From assembly GCA_030267965.1 (NCBI GenBank), contig BRYA01000264.1, positions 6,497-46,625 on the forward strand: DNA of 40,129 bases, read 5' to 3'. Both the position numbers and the translations under genes were made by a program. How positions within the stretch are numbered: position 1 is the stretch's first letter; every line of letters begins with the position of its first letter. Below the pieces are notes generated by a model, which saw only the letters and a program-made list of their open reading frames with translations, was not told where the DNA came from and did no database searches. Positions 38,929 through 40,129 of this stretch are shown here, in pieces. This DNA is from Triparma columacea (Eukaryota > Sar > Bolidophyceae > Parmales > Triparmaceae).

Positions 38929-40129
38929 TCAAAATCCATCAAGCATACTCAGGTCGTCCTTCTTCTTCCCCTTCTTCTTCCCCCCCGCTCCACCTCCACC
39001 CTTTCCTCCACCCTTCCCCCCATCCTTTGTCCCTCCTACTCCTTTAGCCCCACCTGCTACTCCTTTCGCCCCACCTACTCCACCTTTCTCCCGACCTCCA
39101 CATTTACCCTTTACTACTCCACCTTTACCCTTCGAACCCCCTTTCCCCCCCTTTCCCCCTCCATCAACCTTCCCCCCCCCCAGACAGTACCTCCTAACCT
39201 TTGCCGCGCTCCCCCCCACGAGCCCCATCCGCCCCACCAGGCTCTCTACCCCCTTTTCAGCCTCCTCCTTCTCCCCCTCCTTCACCATCTCTATAATGTC
39301 TACCACCAAGGCGTCGACTTCTCCCCCCCCTTCCCCCCCCCCCGCCTTCCCGTACTTCTCAAACAATCCCAATCCCCTCAACATCTTCTCTGCCGCGCCA
39401 ACGTTGCTCTTTCCCCTCTCCGCCTTCCTCTTGGCCTCCTCCTCTGCCTTCAGCCTCGCCTTGACCGCCTCCTTGGCCTCCCTCTCGCTGACATCCTCCT
39501 TCCTCTTAACCTCCCCCCTCGCCTTTGTTATGAGCTCCGGCCCCTTCCCCCTATCCCTGCCCGTCCCTCCCCTCCCCCCCCCCCCCAGCTCTCTCTCTGC
39601 CCTAGCAAGGCTCCCCTTCGCTGACTCCTTCTTCAGAGCTGCATCTCTCGCGCTCTCCGTCGGTCGCTTCCCCGTCGTGATGGAGTAACCTCTCGCATCC
39701 CACACCTTCCTGTCCTCGTCGAACTCCCACCCGTCCGGCAGGTCGGTCCAGTCCCTAACGGTGCTCTTCAGCACTTCCTTTAGGACCAACCTCAGCGCCC
39801 TCCCGTCCTCCTTCCCCCTAGCCACGTCCGCGACCCTCCCCCTGAGCCTCCTAAGTAGCTCCATCTCCCCCTCCCCCGCCCCCTCCACGTCCTCTATCCC
39901 CCCGAATAAAACCGCCGCCTCCTTCCCCATATCCGTCCCGTCCATGACCACAGCCCCGCTCTTAATCCTTAGCACCTCCCAGAAGTGCACCCACCCCTCC
40001 CCCCCCCTTCCCCCCAAAACGCTCCCCCCATGCAGCCTAAGCGAGTGCAACCTCCCCCCCCTCTCGCACTTCACCCTGTCCCCCTCCCTCCACCCCGTCC
40101 ACCCCCCCGCCGCGAATACCGCAGCCAAG
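38929..40129 (-). CDS. Gly/Lys-rich protein, 5'-truncated by window edge
   Basis: An open frame of about 400 codons enters from the right edge with no start seen and stops at 38929. The first visible residues (AAVFAAGGWTGWREGDRVKC) continue into a soluble region with LLRRLRGRVADVARGKEDGR and DLPDGWEFDEDRKVWDARGY, the latter resembling a degenerate WW motif. A long charged helical stretch follows (AKEAVKARLKAEEEAKRKAE). The last 75 residues are an extended low-complexity run of Gly, Lys and Ala ending KKKGKKKDDLSMLDGF. No family is recognised. The tail may bind nucleic acid or be disordered. Convergent with the EF-hand/WW gene (116 bases). Confidence 0.68.
   Translation of the reverse strand, partial: LAAVFAAGGWTGWREGDRVKCERGGRLHSLRLHGGSVLGGRGGEGWVHFWEVLRIKSGAVVMDGTDMGKEAAVLFGGIEDVEGAGEGEMELLRRLRGRVADVARGKEDGRALRLVLKEVLKSTVRDWTDLPDGWEFDEDRKVWDARGYSITTGKRPTESARDAALKKESAKGSLARAERELGGGGRGGTGRDRGKGPELITKARGEVKRKEDVSEREAKEAVKARLKAEEEAKRKAERGKSNVGAAEKMLRGLGLFEKYGKAGGGEGGGEVDALVVDIIEMVKEGEKEEAEKGVESLVGRMGLVGGSAAKVRRYCLGGGKVDGGGKGGKGGSKGKGGVVKGKCGGREKGGVGGAKGVAGGAKGVGGTKDGGKGGGKGGGGAGGKKKGKKKDDLSMLDGF

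Noticed and set aside
39296..39688. Plus-strand frame opposite the Gly/Lys-rich gene, rich in Ser/Pro/Leu
   Set aside because: It is antisense to the better minus-strand frame and its composition is what G-rich coding sequence gives on the other strand.

Overview
The window reads as compact nuclear DNA of a unicellular eukaryote. Genes are split by short introns (about 75-250 bases) with GTGAG, GTAAG or GTATG donors and AG acceptors, and the standard code with all three stops fits every model. A stramenopile alga is most likely, perhaps a bolidophyte/Parmales relative such as Triparma. That placement is an inference from recalled protein families (START-like proteins, unassigned multi-TM proteins, EF-hand fusions), not from a search. 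A PACRG gene implies that the species can build a flagellum.

I resolve 20 protein genes, 18 of them complete. Bases 1-9330: a START-like protein (-, runs off the left edge), a membrane-anchored Gfo/Idh/MocA-type oxidoreductase (-), eRF1 (+), and an EF-hand/GT49 (LARGE-like) glycosyltransferase fusion (+). Bases 9386-16150: a SAYSvFN-domain protein (-), a FAM185A/DUF4097-like protein (+), Tim9 (-), and a USP8-dimerisation-like protein with a putative cysteine-protease domain (+). Bases 16700-27104: an unassigned protein with a helical C-terminus (+), a SulP transporter without STAS (-), CD2BP2/Lin1-like U5 snRNP protein (+), an LRR protein (-), an unknown basic protein (+), and an AAA ATPase with a signal peptide (-). 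Bases 27374-40129: PACRG (+), a CorA-type Mg2+ transporter with an EF-hand (-), an unassigned multi-TM protein (+), an unknown protein (-), an EF-hand/WW/FN3-like protein (+), and a Gly/Lys-rich protein running off the right edge (-).

From 16704 to the right end the 12 genes alternate strand without exception, giving head-to-head pairs on shared 107-374 base promoters and tail-to-tail pairs 56-133 bases apart. The genes do not form one pathway. They cover translation termination, ER quality control, mitochondrial import, splicing, ion transport, cilia and calcium signalling.

The most unusual material is in the introns. Many carry GAGCGAAGCGA-type sequence near the donor and its complement near the acceptor. 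Introns of unrelated genes share 20-30 base blocks, and two neighbouring Tim9 introns share an almost identical 80 base element. This looks like a local family of introner-like or structured introns. No tRNA, rRNA, CRISPR array or intact transposon was seen.
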